DNA of 64,000 nt from NCBI GenBank assembly GCA_963971425.1, contig OZ020518.1:29580770-29644769 (forward strand), in the 5' to 3' direction. The notes beneath the pieces were generated by a model. That model did no database searches. It saw only the letters and a list, made by a program, of their open reading frames with translations, and had not been told where the DNA came from. Source of the stretch: Bryoerythrophyllum caledonicum (lineage: Eukaryota > Streptophyta > Bryopsida > Pottiales > Pottiaceae). Shown in pieces: positions 13,559 through 24,000 of this stretch. The translations under genes and the position numbers were made by a program. Positions within the stretch are counted from its first letter, which is position 1, and each line of letters begins with the position of its first letter.

Positions 13559-13563
13559 CCCAA

Positions 13564-15185
13564 ATGTCAGATAGCGCCAAGGAAGACTGGGCCATGAACA
13601 TGGACATTGAATCACCAAATAGTACCCCCCCTAGAGCCAATACAAGGGCGGCCAGCACAGAAGAATGCGAGGCCAGCAGCAGTAAGAAGAGCAAGGTCTC
13701 CCTTAACCAAGAAGGTAACAAAACACAAGAACCTGATTTCACCAAATTCAAACTTTGGTTGGGCTTCCCAGCCATGGAGGCATTGGCCGTGGAAGAAGGG
13801 GCTGAAGAACTATTCAGTGGAGAATCTGTGATTGACATGATCACACGAGGACTCAAGAAGGAAGAGGCTATGGAGGTGGCCAAAGCAAGGATAGCCTTCC
13901 CCCGTATCCCTCAAATGCTCTACCCTATGACTAGAGTTGGAGTGGAAGGACAACACTACAATATCACGCAAGTGCCATTTGACATCAAAACTAGTGAGTA
14001 TTCTGGACTCTCTCTCAATTTCCATGTTGCCATCTTCTTCGAAACCCCTAAATTCCTCTCATGCATGATGATGTTAGGAAAATGGTAATGGCAAGACTCA
14101 TGAAGATGGACATTGTTTTAGGGATAGACCTCATTGACCCAATCGCAATCCAATGCCTAAGCATAAAAAATGGGAAAACTAAAAGGGTATGGGCGGGGTG
14201 TATCAAATTGCACCTTCTAAAACCAGAAATTGATGGTTTAATGCTACTCAAAGGCCTTAGGCCTTTTATTCTAACAATTGATGGAGAATGTGTAGTGGGG
14301 AAAGTTTGCAAAACTTACCATGGAATTGCCAATGGCTCTAACCTATCCGTGAAAATCAAGAGTGAGTCATTGGTGGGGATATCCGCACAAGTCCTTTTCA
14401 AAGAAGCACTTGGAAATAGCTTCCACCGGAGGCAAGAGTTTGAAATAACGGGAGTACAAAAAGTCACCGAAGACTCACATGCCTTCATCATCGCCACCAC
14501 ACCTCAGCAAGTGAAAAAGATTTTGTTGCACGATATCACCTTGCGTGGAGAGGTTGTGCATGCAAGACAAGTCCTTTCCACCAAAGGACCCAAAGGTATT
14601 ATCGAATCCAAAGCTAGGAAAGATGCATTGACACTCACCTTATCACATCTCCCCATTTGTTTGAATGTTGAAAGCACAACACATGAAATTTATAAAATCA
14701 TGGGTGGAGCTAATGTACGTTCGATTTGGTTTCACCGAGACAATGGCACTAACCACAATGGTAGTGCCAACGTCTTATGCTCTAACGCCATTGTCTATAG
14801 AACTTTTGTGAAGAAAACACATCTCATTGGTGGGAACTACGTTGACTTCTCACCCCACCGAAGGAGCTTGGAAGGGCTCGAGCCTCCAACGGAAGAGCAA
14901 GTGAAGTCATTTGGTTTTGACGACATCAACACCGCGATTGTCAACACTATAGCTACATACAACATGCAAGAGAAGAACGACAACATCACCAAGAGAGATA
15001 TGGTGGAACTCTTGGAAGAAAACAACAAGAAGATGAGGCAAGAGAATATGGACTACACCAACAAACTACATGGTGAATTGAAGGCTCAAATGGAAGAGAT
15101 TCAAGAGTCCATGTTTGCCACACTTGAAGGCATGAGAGCCTTCACGAGCAAAATCAACAAACCAAGACTTGAGCCAAACATGTGA
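13564..15185 (+). pseudogene. ORF1 of LINE element B, one frameshift
   Basis: The start is the ATG at 13564 (MSDSAKEDWAMNMD), chosen because it is the first Met after a long Met-free frame and lies just past a splice acceptor. The frame breaks near 14050-14065, where a few bases are missing relative to element A, and continues in 14061-15185 to a TGA at 15183. The product would be about 540 aa. It has an acidic, Ser-rich N-terminus, a conserved core (FKLWLGFPAMEALAVEEG; VWAGCIKLHLLKPEIDGL) and a C-terminal coiled coil (ELLEENNKKMRQENMDY). The role is presumed to be RNA binding or particle assembly, by position and by the coiled coil; no named domain is recognised. Element C lacks this gene. 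Confidence 0.82.
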
Positions 15186-17393
15186 ACCCAAAAGACCACA
15201 TAGTAATACGTATATATCCTATAGAATACCACAATATACAAATAGATCCTTTATACAATACTAGGAATAAATATATAGAAGTATACAAATATATAAATAC
15301 AGCATATAGAAGCTGTATTGAATACTATACTAAAAACCGTACTAGCTATTGCAATATATACATTGCAAAACACTGTATTTTTTACTCCATTAAATACAAA
15401 TACTATACGAAATATTATGATAAATACACAAGTGATACCATATTCAAACAACAATACAAATACTTGGCGATACAATACAAATTTATTTGGCGAGACTTTA
15501 AATACAAAATACAACATTATATTAGGCCTCACAAATATTTATACCGTATGAAAAGAAACAAAAAAATACACATACACCGTAAACCGCACACTAAACTAGA
15601 ATTGATACTACAGTACACAACATCTAGCACACAATATAATAAAAATAATGATACAAATAATGGTACGTACGCTACTACATACACTAATAGAAATAAAGAT
15701 ACATACGGTGGCACCTATACTGATACGACTACCGGTAAGTATACTGGTATACATACTGACATGAATACTGGTACGTAAATTGGTACGAATACTGATATGT
15801 ACACTTGTACGTATATCAATAAAGACACTTGTACTAATATCGACAAATATACTGATACGTATACTGAAACATACGCGAATACGAATACAAATACTAAAAT
15901 GAATAATGGCAAGAATAGAGATACGAGCACTGACACAAATAGTGACAAAAATAGTGACAAAAAATACAATGAAAATATCAAGAATATGACCGAGATGAAG
16001 AAAATAATAAGTTCGATTGTTAAACAAAATACATCTATAAAGTATATCATGAAAAACAAATATACTCAAAATCAAAAAGCAAGCAACAAACTCGAAAATC
16101 ACAAAATAAAAGAAAGGACAAACACAAAAAGTAAGAAATTTATTAAACCTAGTAAAGAAGTAAAAAACACAAAGAGAAATAAAAAAATTAGAACTTACAT
16201 GAAATACATATGGAAAACAAAGATTAGAAATGATTCAAAACAAATAAATACTAAGAAGAATATTAAAAAACAAAGAAAATCTACAAGAGAAGATATAACT
16301 AAGAAAGGAAAGAGAAAATAAGTACCACAACTACATATAACAAAAAAGGAAAAAATAATAATGAAAACAATAATAGAAATAAGGGTAGAGGGAAATCTAA
16401 ACCCAAAAACCATCAGAAGATAAGGAATATAAAAATGACTGAAAATAGAAAAGTCAAGGAGAGTAAAAAGAGATATTATAAATTAAATAGGAAGAAGATA
16501 GATATTTATAAAATTTCAAAGGTTTCAAATAGACTAAGTAATATTAAAAATATAAAGAATAAATCGGAGAGAATATATATGAAGAAAATAAAGGGTAAGG
16601 CAGAAAACCACTATCATAAGAAAACATATAACAAGAACATAACAACAAACAACAGTACTAAAAATAGAATTAGCCTCTTAAGAAAATAAAAAATAAACGA
16701 TGGAAGAATAAGCAAATTAGTAATGAGAATTAATTATAATAAGAATTCAAATATAAATAAAATAGCTGTAAACAACAATACTAAAAATAGAATATGCTTC
16801 TTAAGGAAATAAAAAATATGCGATGGAAATATAACCGTATTAGTAATGAAAATTAATGATAATAAGAATACAAATATGAATAAATTAGCTATAAACAACA
16901 ATACTAAAAATAGAATACGCTTCTTAAGAAAATCAAAAATAAGGGATGGAAAATTAATTAAATTAGTAATGAGAATTAATGATAACAAGAATACAAATAT
17001 GAATAAAGTAGTTATAAACAGCAGTACTAAAAATAGAATATACTTCTTAAGAAAATCAAAAATAAGGGATGGAAAATTAACCAAATTAGTAATGAGAATT
17101 AATTATAATAAGAATACAAATATGAATAAAATAGTTATAAACAACAGTACTAAAAATAGAATATACTTCTTAAGAAAATCCAAAATAAGGGATGGAAAAT
17201 TAATCAAAATAGTAATAAGAATTAATTATAATGAGAATACAAAGATTAAGAAGACAGCTATAAACAGCAAGACTAAAAATAGAATACGCTTACTAAGAAA
17301 ATCAAAAATAAGGGATGGAAAATTAACCAAACTTGTAATGAGGAAAAAAATTATAGAGTAAAAATAAATAGAGAAGTTAGTAATAATAAAATA
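15186..17393 (+). other. Spacer of element B with basic, Asn/Lys-rich open frames
   Basis: Between ORF1 and ORF2 lie about 2.2 kb of A-rich DNA. Open stretches at 15182-15778 and 15797-16321 are in one frame separated by a single TAA. Further ones at 16435-16689 and 16846-17361 share another frame. They encode Tyr/Lys-rich, then Thr/Asn-repeat (TNTDTYT), then strongly basic peptides (NKKIRTYMKYIWKTK). No domain is recognised. The first frame overlaps the ORF1 end at ATGTGA. Confidence 0.5.
16600..17345 (+). repeat. 123-bp tandem repeat (41 codons), about 6 copies
   Basis: The word AAAATAGAAT recurs at 16661, 16784, 16907, 17030, 17153 and 17276, exactly 123 bp apart, with a degenerate seventh unit near 17404. 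Each unit encodes a basic peptide containing KNRIxFLRKSKIRDGKL. The first two units contain a stop (AAATAA in place of AAATCA); later ones are open. Confidence 0.93.
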
Positions 17394-17591
17394 GTGCAGA
17401 CTAAAAATAGAAATTGGAATATAATTTTTAGGGATAAAAGGAAAATTAATAGTAATATTGAAATTGATATATATAAAGATGGGAAGAGGTTGCGATTGAA
17501 GAGTACAAATTTGTTGAGAGTATGTCAAATAATAAAAATAGAAGGGTTAATTTATGTCTCGCCGGCCGGTTGTGCGCCGAAGGTTCCAAAA

Positions 17592-17664
17592 ATAGAATTA
17601 CGAAAAATAGAAATTCTAAAAATAGAAATTCTAAAAATAGAAATTCTAAAAATAGAAATTCTTA
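17592..17664 (+). repeat. 15-bp tandem repeat (KIEIL)
   Basis: About five copies of AAAAATAGAAATTCT encode KIEIL repeats in the frame of the downstream ORF2 start. The period is again a multiple of three. Confidence 0.9.
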
Positions 17665-18014
17665 TAACAGTAAGACTGTATACGAATCTGATTGAAATAA
17701 ATATCAATATATTTTTTCTGTGTACTGGTACGTATCTGTATAACTATCTGTATAATGGTACGTATACAGATACGTATACTGCTGCATATACTAATACAAA
17801 TACTGATACTTACACAAATACCAATATGAATATTGGTACGTATACTAGTACGTACCAAAACACGAATACTATAAAGGATACTGATTCAAACACCGAGACA
17901 AAAACCGAGGTATATACTAATACGAACATACGAATAAATAATAATACGAAAACAAATAAAAATACATATACACACACAAAGACAACAACACACCATCAAC
18001 ATAACACATACAGA

Positions 18015-18050
18015 GAAGAACGCCGGTCTCCGAAGAAGGCTGGCGTGAAT
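18015..18050 (-). repeat. Antisense copy of the LINE 3'-terminal hairpin
   Basis: GAAGAACGCCGGTCTCCG and the bases after it are the reverse complement of the 3' end seen at 28816-28845 and 35858-35890. It lies inside the ORF2 leader of element B. A shorter version lies at 3552-3570 in element A. Element C lacks it. Confidence 0.8.
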
Positions 18051-18164
18051 CGTATCACATACATATACATACACACATACAAAAATAAATACACACAATC
18101 AATAAAACACCAAAGTCACATACAAAAACAAAAAAACTTTAAACAAAACAAAAAACCCATCTAC

Positions 18165-18215
18165 TACAAACTACTAATATTAATCGGAGGAGACATAGAG
18201 ACTAACCCAAGACCT
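18165..18215 (+). other. Degenerate first 2A module, element B
   Basis: The codons read YYKLLILIGGDIETNPRP. The essential Gly of NPGP is Arg (AGA at 18210-18212), so skipping should not occur. It is followed by the same KRHPTSHKKNAK block as the second module 510 bp downstream, so the whole module was duplicated. Confidence 0.85.
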
Positions 18216-18671
18216 ATGCCGTACGTATTAAAAAGACACCCCACTTCACACAAAAAGAATGCCAAAACATATTTCATACCAAATACTAATACAAACACCA
18301 AAACAAACAATTGTACAAACCACAAAGTATATAATAACACCGCATATGAAAAAAAGGACTTAAAAACCACTTTAAAAACCAACATAAACCCACATACAAA
18401 TAGTCTTAAACATAAGAGTTACATACACACACGGACAAAAACAACCAAGATAAAATACAGCCAATCATACATACATCCATACACCACTAAAACAAAAACA
18501 ACCACAAAAAACACATGGACAAAAAATAAACTAACGACAAAAACAACTACACCTACTATAAAAATAAATAAACCCACAACTCACACACAAAATACAAACA
18601 TCCACCTACCCCCAAACCAACAAGCCATTAACAACACAACAAAGCCTTTGAAATACACCACTAAACATATA

Positions 18672-18725
18672 TACCACAAACTTCTACTACTTCTAGGAGG
18701 AGACATTGAAACCAACCCGGGACCC
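18672..18725 (+). other. Second, canonical 2A module, element B
   Basis: The codons read YHKLLLLLGGDIETNPGP, a full 2A core with a Leu-rich lead-in. The predicted break is between the Gly codon at 18720 and the Pro codon at 18723. Confidence 0.9.
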
Positions 18726-18952
18726 ATGCCCAATATACTAAAAAGACATCCTACATCACATAAGAAAAATGCCAAAATCTACTTTATACCTAATACCATA
18801 AAACTCCAACCAGAATATGAACACATTGCAAAACCCTTCGCACCACTCCTAAAAAACACACACACATTACACCACATACACAACACTTCCCACCCAAACA
18901 TTGCCCAATACATACAACAAAAAAATAAGCATCCACCACCCCACATCTTATA

Positions 18953-18963
18953 TGCACTAATAA
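18953..18963 (+). repeat. Left target-site duplication of element C
   Basis: TGCACTAATAA is repeated exactly at 28855-28865; the bases beyond differ on both sides. It is 11 bp, the same length as the duplication made by element B. Confidence 0.93.
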
Positions 18964-20766
18964 GGAGGAGAGATGTCTGAGAGTAGCTGAGAGCTCCGTA
19001 TTTTCTGGTTAGGTGCAACAAAGAAGTTAGTCTCTGGGAAGAGGTGTGAGTGCAACGAAGGTGGCTGGATCTGTTGCATACCCCGCTCATAGCTAAGATC
19101 AGAGGCAATAGTGGGCTTTGAGAGTGGCGTTGTGTTGGGCAGGGGTAGTAAAGGTCAGATCTAACCCTGGCATTCGAAATTTGAGCGATCTGAAGGTAGA
19201 TTGGAGTGAGGGATGACCTGAAAGCACTGGGACCCTGTGTTGGCACTCGATCTAACTTCTTAGAACTCAAACACGATATACAGGTGTAGATCTAACTTGT
19301 GTTGGTTGTGACGCCCTAAGCCCACTTAGACTTCTTGATTGTTGCCCCGACCCAGAAACCACCACACATACGATCTGAAGTCCACACACAGATTCGGGAT
19401 AGTAGCGGCTCACACTGAAGGAGCCAACCAGCAGCGAGAACGAGATCTCAAGTCCACACAAGTGCAAGAGAGTGCAACCAAGTTACAGAACAGACGAGAG
19501 GAAACCGACGATCAAGGAAGTTCACATGACCTGAAGTGCATCCAAGTTCTGCAGCAAACATCAGCCACAAAGAAGCACACCAACAGCACGAAACCAAGCA
19601 GACAGCACTCCATCCCTGGAGTGCCCAGGTTCGATCTGACCTTACTTCATTTCAATTTATTTTTTGTTTGTTTATTAGTGTTTGATTTGTTTGCACATTA
19701 CAGTATACGAGTGATACAAAGAGATCTACAGAGCACTCACACACTAGTAGCTACCTCCGACATCTTACATATCACCACACTCACATACACTAGATGTAGA
19801 TCACCACAAGCTCACTGTAACAACACGCACATAAAGCTCCACACTAGATCTCTGATAGAAAACCCTATTAAGCTCGTATGTGTAGATCGCACGCGGAAGC
19901 GCTGGAAATTTTTCCCAGATCTAGATCTACCTGCACATCAGCAACAAAGACACACAACATCAACACTGAAGAAAACGACACGTCGACAGCAGTGCACAAG
20001 AACACGACGCAACGGCCAACAAATCCGTAACTCTATCCACATCACAACAAGACCTCACAGCAAGATCGCAACATACAATAACACCTCAACAGGGAGCAAC
20101 CTACAGCAACTTCACACCAAGATTCGATCAAACGTAACGGAGGACCAAGATCCAGCCCGCGGCAACATAACAGGGAGCACACTCTACCCCTCCTCTCACA
20201 GTTCTTCCCCTTCTTGCATTCCTCACTCACCGCTCTCACCTTGCTTAAACCCTCCACCTCTCCTCCATGTTCCCTCCTTCATTCTCACCACAGATTCCAA
20301 GCTCCCCCACCCAAGCCCCCGGCGCATTACTACAGACAGTCACCTGAATCGAATCCAAAGACCACGACCCAACCCTCCACAAACCCTCGCACTCACACAA
20401 CTTCTCCCTGCGAACCTCTCCCTGCAAACCTCTCCCCATAGCGACCCCTGGAACTCCCCTTGCGACCTACAAAACCTTGGTAGCGACCTTGTGAATCTTC
20501 ATAGCGACCCCTGGAAATCCCCCTGCGACCTATCAATTGGTAGCAACAACCCCTGGAAATCCCCCTGCGACCTACCAATTGGTAATAGCGACCTCCCTAA
20601 TCCCCCCTGCGACCTACCTAATTCCCCTAGCGACCTACCTAATTCCCCTTGCGACCTACCTAATCCCCCTTGCGACCTACCTAATCGCCCTTGCGACCTA
20701 CCTAACCCCACTACCAGTACATATACTGGTACGTATTCTGGTGCGTATTCTGGTACGTATTCTGGT
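18964..20766 (+). other. Leader of element C, open but without Met from 19339
   Basis: The frame of ORF2 is stop-free from 19339, yet its first ATG is at 20767, some 476 codons later. This repeats the pattern in the leader of element B. The stretch is Thr/Gln/His/Arg-rich, then Pro-rich. A possible 3' splice site (TTTGCACATTACAG) ends near 19703. No domain is recognised. Confidence 0.55.
20440..20710 (+). repeat. 21-bp tandem repeat (DLPNxPC), element C leader
   Basis: Clean 21-bp units such as TGCGACCTACCTAATCCCCC recur from about 20585 to 20710, preceded by longer, looser versions from 20440. They encode DLPNSPC, DLPNPPC and similar. The same words occur in degenerate form at 360-803 in element A. 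Confidence 0.9.
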
Positions 20767-21060
20767 ATGTATAATCATACGAATACCGATATGAATACTG
20801 ATACATATATTGATACGTATATTGGAGTACATATTGGTACGTATATTGGTACGTATATTGGTACATATACTGATTCATATACTGATATGAATACTGATAT
20901 GAATACCAATACAAATACTTGTACGAATACTAACACGAATACTTACACAAATATTGATACGAATACCAAGACGAATACTTACACGAATACTCATACAAAT
21001 ACCAAGACGAATATTAAGGCACATACTAATACGAACATACGAATGAATACAAATATAAAA
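20711..21060 (+). repeat. Imperfect hexamer repeat encoding Thr/Asn/Tyr
   Basis: ACGAATACT- and ACGTATAT-like hexamers give TNTNTYTNT and TYIGTYIGT peptides in the ORF2 frame. A comparable run is at 15640-15900 and 17740-17950 in element B. Confidence 0.85.
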
Positions 21061-24000
21061 CCAAATACAACTACATATACACACACAAAGACAACCACAC
21101 ACCATCAAAGAAACACATACATATACACACACACACACAAAGACGAATACATACAATCAAAAAAGCACCAAAAAAAATACCAAAGCCACATACAAAAACA
21201 CAAAATTCCAAAACAAAACAATAAACCCACCTACTACAAACTACTAATATTAATTGGAGGGGACATAAACACAAGGCCAAACACAACCAAAAAAAAATAT
21301 AAACAAACACACACACACCTATACACCATTAATAAAACAAAAACAAGTACGCAAACAAACACATGGACACAAAAAAAATTAAAGATAAATACAATTACAT
21401 TCAAAAAAAATATTGAATTTATAAACATCCACCTCTCTCCAAACAAACAAGACCTCCATAACATAACAAAGCCCCAAAGAATTACAAAAAAAGAAAAAAC
21501 ATTAAAAAACAACACTAAACACACATATCACAAACTCCTACTACTTCTAGGAGGGGACATAGAAACTAACCCAGGACCCATGCCTAATATACTAAAAAGA
21601 CACCCTACTTCACATAAGAAAAATGCAAAAATTTACTTCATACCTAATACCATAAAACTACAACCGGAATATAGACACATTGCAAAATCTTTTGCACCTT
21701 TCTTAAAAAACACACATACATTACACCACACACATAACAACACATATCCAAACATTGCCCGATACGTTCAACAAAAAAATGCGCATCCACCACCTCACAT
21801 ACTATATGCTCTAGTAGTCACTACCCATCCACACATAGATGAATGTAACCATCTCTTAAACCCACAAAACCTGAACACAATTACATGGGTCAATACACTT
21901 CTACAAAACTTACTAAACTTACAAAATCCACCGGAACGACACATCTACACTTCACACCCGTATACAAAGTTCCTTGAAGACAACCAAAATATTATAAACC
22001 ATGAGAACTCAATACATAAGGAACTATATGACTTTTTACACAGCGAAACAATATCTCCCTCAAATGAAACAATAAAAATAAAATTCCCCTACCTACCTAA
22101 CAATCTCATCAATGAATCACTAAAATGTTTGGACCCTATACCAGAATACACCCACCCACCCCCACCACTTCCCTACATCTCTCCGCAAAACCAAAATATT
22201 ATATCAAATCAAGAAAATACATACATAATCACATGGAATGCCTCCTCTCTAAACACTGCCCTTCCTAGCCTACAAACTTTGGTCACGCACACAAATACAC
22301 CACCAGCCCTCATAGTTATACAAGAAACAAAATTATCTGCCACAAAATCCACAAAATATATACAAAATATATTTCAAGACTATAAACTCATCTATAACAA
22401 TATACATGCACTTACAAGATGCATTCAACAACGAAGACCATACACACCAGGCCGAGGAGGTCTCCTTACACTAATACACAAAAAATATGCCTTCCCGGGC
22501 AACATCAACAAAATCCCTACCCCAATGCACATATCACCTTACATTCAAATAATCAAAATTACTAATCACCCTCTACAACCATGGTTAATCTTTCACATGT
22601 ATATGCCATCTCATCCCGAAGACACTAGATTTATCATAGACATACAAAACACTATTACTTCCCAAATTCATAATAACCCTAATCACACATACCTATTGTG
22701 TGGGGACTTCAACAGAGACATAGCATTAATTGGTCGCCAAAATGGAAATCATAACACCCCCCCTCAAACCATTGATTACCAATGGCGCCGCTTCACAGAA
22801 AACTTAAACTTCGTCTACATCGATACCGATACACAATTCTCTAGACAAGGTGGCTATAATTACAGCGACTGGAGTCTAATAGATGGATTCTACATAAATA
22901 CAAACAACAATACACAATACACCTCTACAACAAACAAGGATGTTATTCTCAACTCGGACCACTCACCTATACAATTACACATTCCAAATAACACATTAAT
23001 TAATAGAACTCCTACAATCCTAAAAAATGATACTATACGCATACTCAACCCCATTCCAAAAGACAATATAGAAAAATTCAACACCAAATTCTTTGAAAAA
23101 AACTCCATACAAATAGACTCCCTCATAAACACTCTCGAAAATAACAATCAATTATCACAAATACAATGGCAAGAAGCATGCCACACCCTAGACAAACTTA
23201 TCAATGCAATCTCTGACACACTAGAACAAACTTGTAAAGCCCAACCAATACCTCAAATGACAAACAGAACTTCTCAACAAGGAGGTTACTTACCCCGTAA
23301 ACTTTCTAAAACTTGGAAACAACACCTAACCACATACCATACTATACGGAAAACCATTAGAATTGTAAAAAATAACCCTCAATGGCGTAATCACCCCATA
23401 TGCAACGAACTACTAACTATACAATACACCCAAATCCCTACCCCGCCACCTTCGGACCTACCTCACGATACATGGATAAAAAATATAGCACTAATTGCAA
23501 AAAATGCCAACATACAAGCCCGCAAAATTACCTCAAAATATACCAAAGATAACATTAAAAAAGCCATTTCAAAATATAGACAACTATACGAAATTAGCCC
23601 CAAAAAAATTAACAGGAAAGTTTTTAAAAACCTTGAATATCCACCAATGGATTGTATCACAGACCAATACAACAATATTCTAACTAGCCCAGAAGACATT
23701 GCAAATGAAATATTCAACCAACAAACCAAAAGTAATAGACCAACAGTACCAACATGTAATTATCAACCACAACATCCATCTGAATGTACATGTGCAGTAC
23801 GCCAGTACCCATGGCACGACCTCGATGGATTTACCCTTGACAAACGAGGCGAACCAGAAATCTCACTACATAAATACTTTAATATAGCCACATATGACAC
23901 ATGTCTTCACAATCTTGGTAACAACAAAGCCCCAGGCCCAGACCGCATCCCAAACTCAATACTAAAAAACATGCCCCCAAGATTCCATAAACTATTATTA

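Larger units (their letters stand above)
11596..13563 (+). other. Long stop-free, Met-free leader frame of element B
   Basis: In the frame of ORF1 there are about 656 codons before its ATG with neither a stop nor an in-frame ATG. The composition is A-rich (stops expected every 20 to 25 codons), so openness this long points to translation. The peptide is highly charged (Gln, Lys, Arg, Glu, Thr). It includes a 51-bp tandem repeat and a likely intron at 13495-13558. No known domain is visible. How it would be initiated is unclear: a non-AUG start or a spliced upstream exon are options. Bases 11114-11595 are 5' UTR with no gene. Confidence 0.55.
11114..18963 (+). mobile_element. LINE element B (middle layer), 5' part
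   Basis: Element B starts right after its target-site duplication with GATGCGAAGGCTG and shares GAGCTCCGTATTTTCTGGT with the 5' end of element C (near 18992), so this is a full-length 5' end. It contains a 2.4-kb leader, ORF1, a spacer with tandem repeats and the start of ORF2 with two 2A modules. It is interrupted at 18963 by element C and continues at 28866. Total length without C is about 14.9 kb, very large for a LINE. Confidence 0.92.
17394..18963 (+). pseudogene. ORF2 of element B, N-terminal part, interrupted by element C
   Basis: This open frame runs through KIEIL repeats, Thr/Asn/Tyr-rich repeats and two 2A modules, then into the linker before the endonuclease. Element C cuts it after the codons for TyrAlaLeuIle. 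The same frame resumes at 28866 without loss, because the 11-bp duplication leaves the original sequence recoverable. No in-frame start is obvious; Met residues are rare. A segment at 18015-18050 is the reverse complement of the family's 3'-terminal hairpin region, translated in frame as part of this leader. Confidence 0.85.

Noticed and set aside
17550..17580. GC-rich palindromic patch as a further copy of the 3' hairpin
   Set aside because: It shares only the CGCCGG core; the rest does not match the 3' end.
19339..20766. Treating the whole frame from 19339 as a 3087-aa protein with a normal start
   Set aside because: The frame has no ATG before 20767; the upstream part is listed as an open leader.
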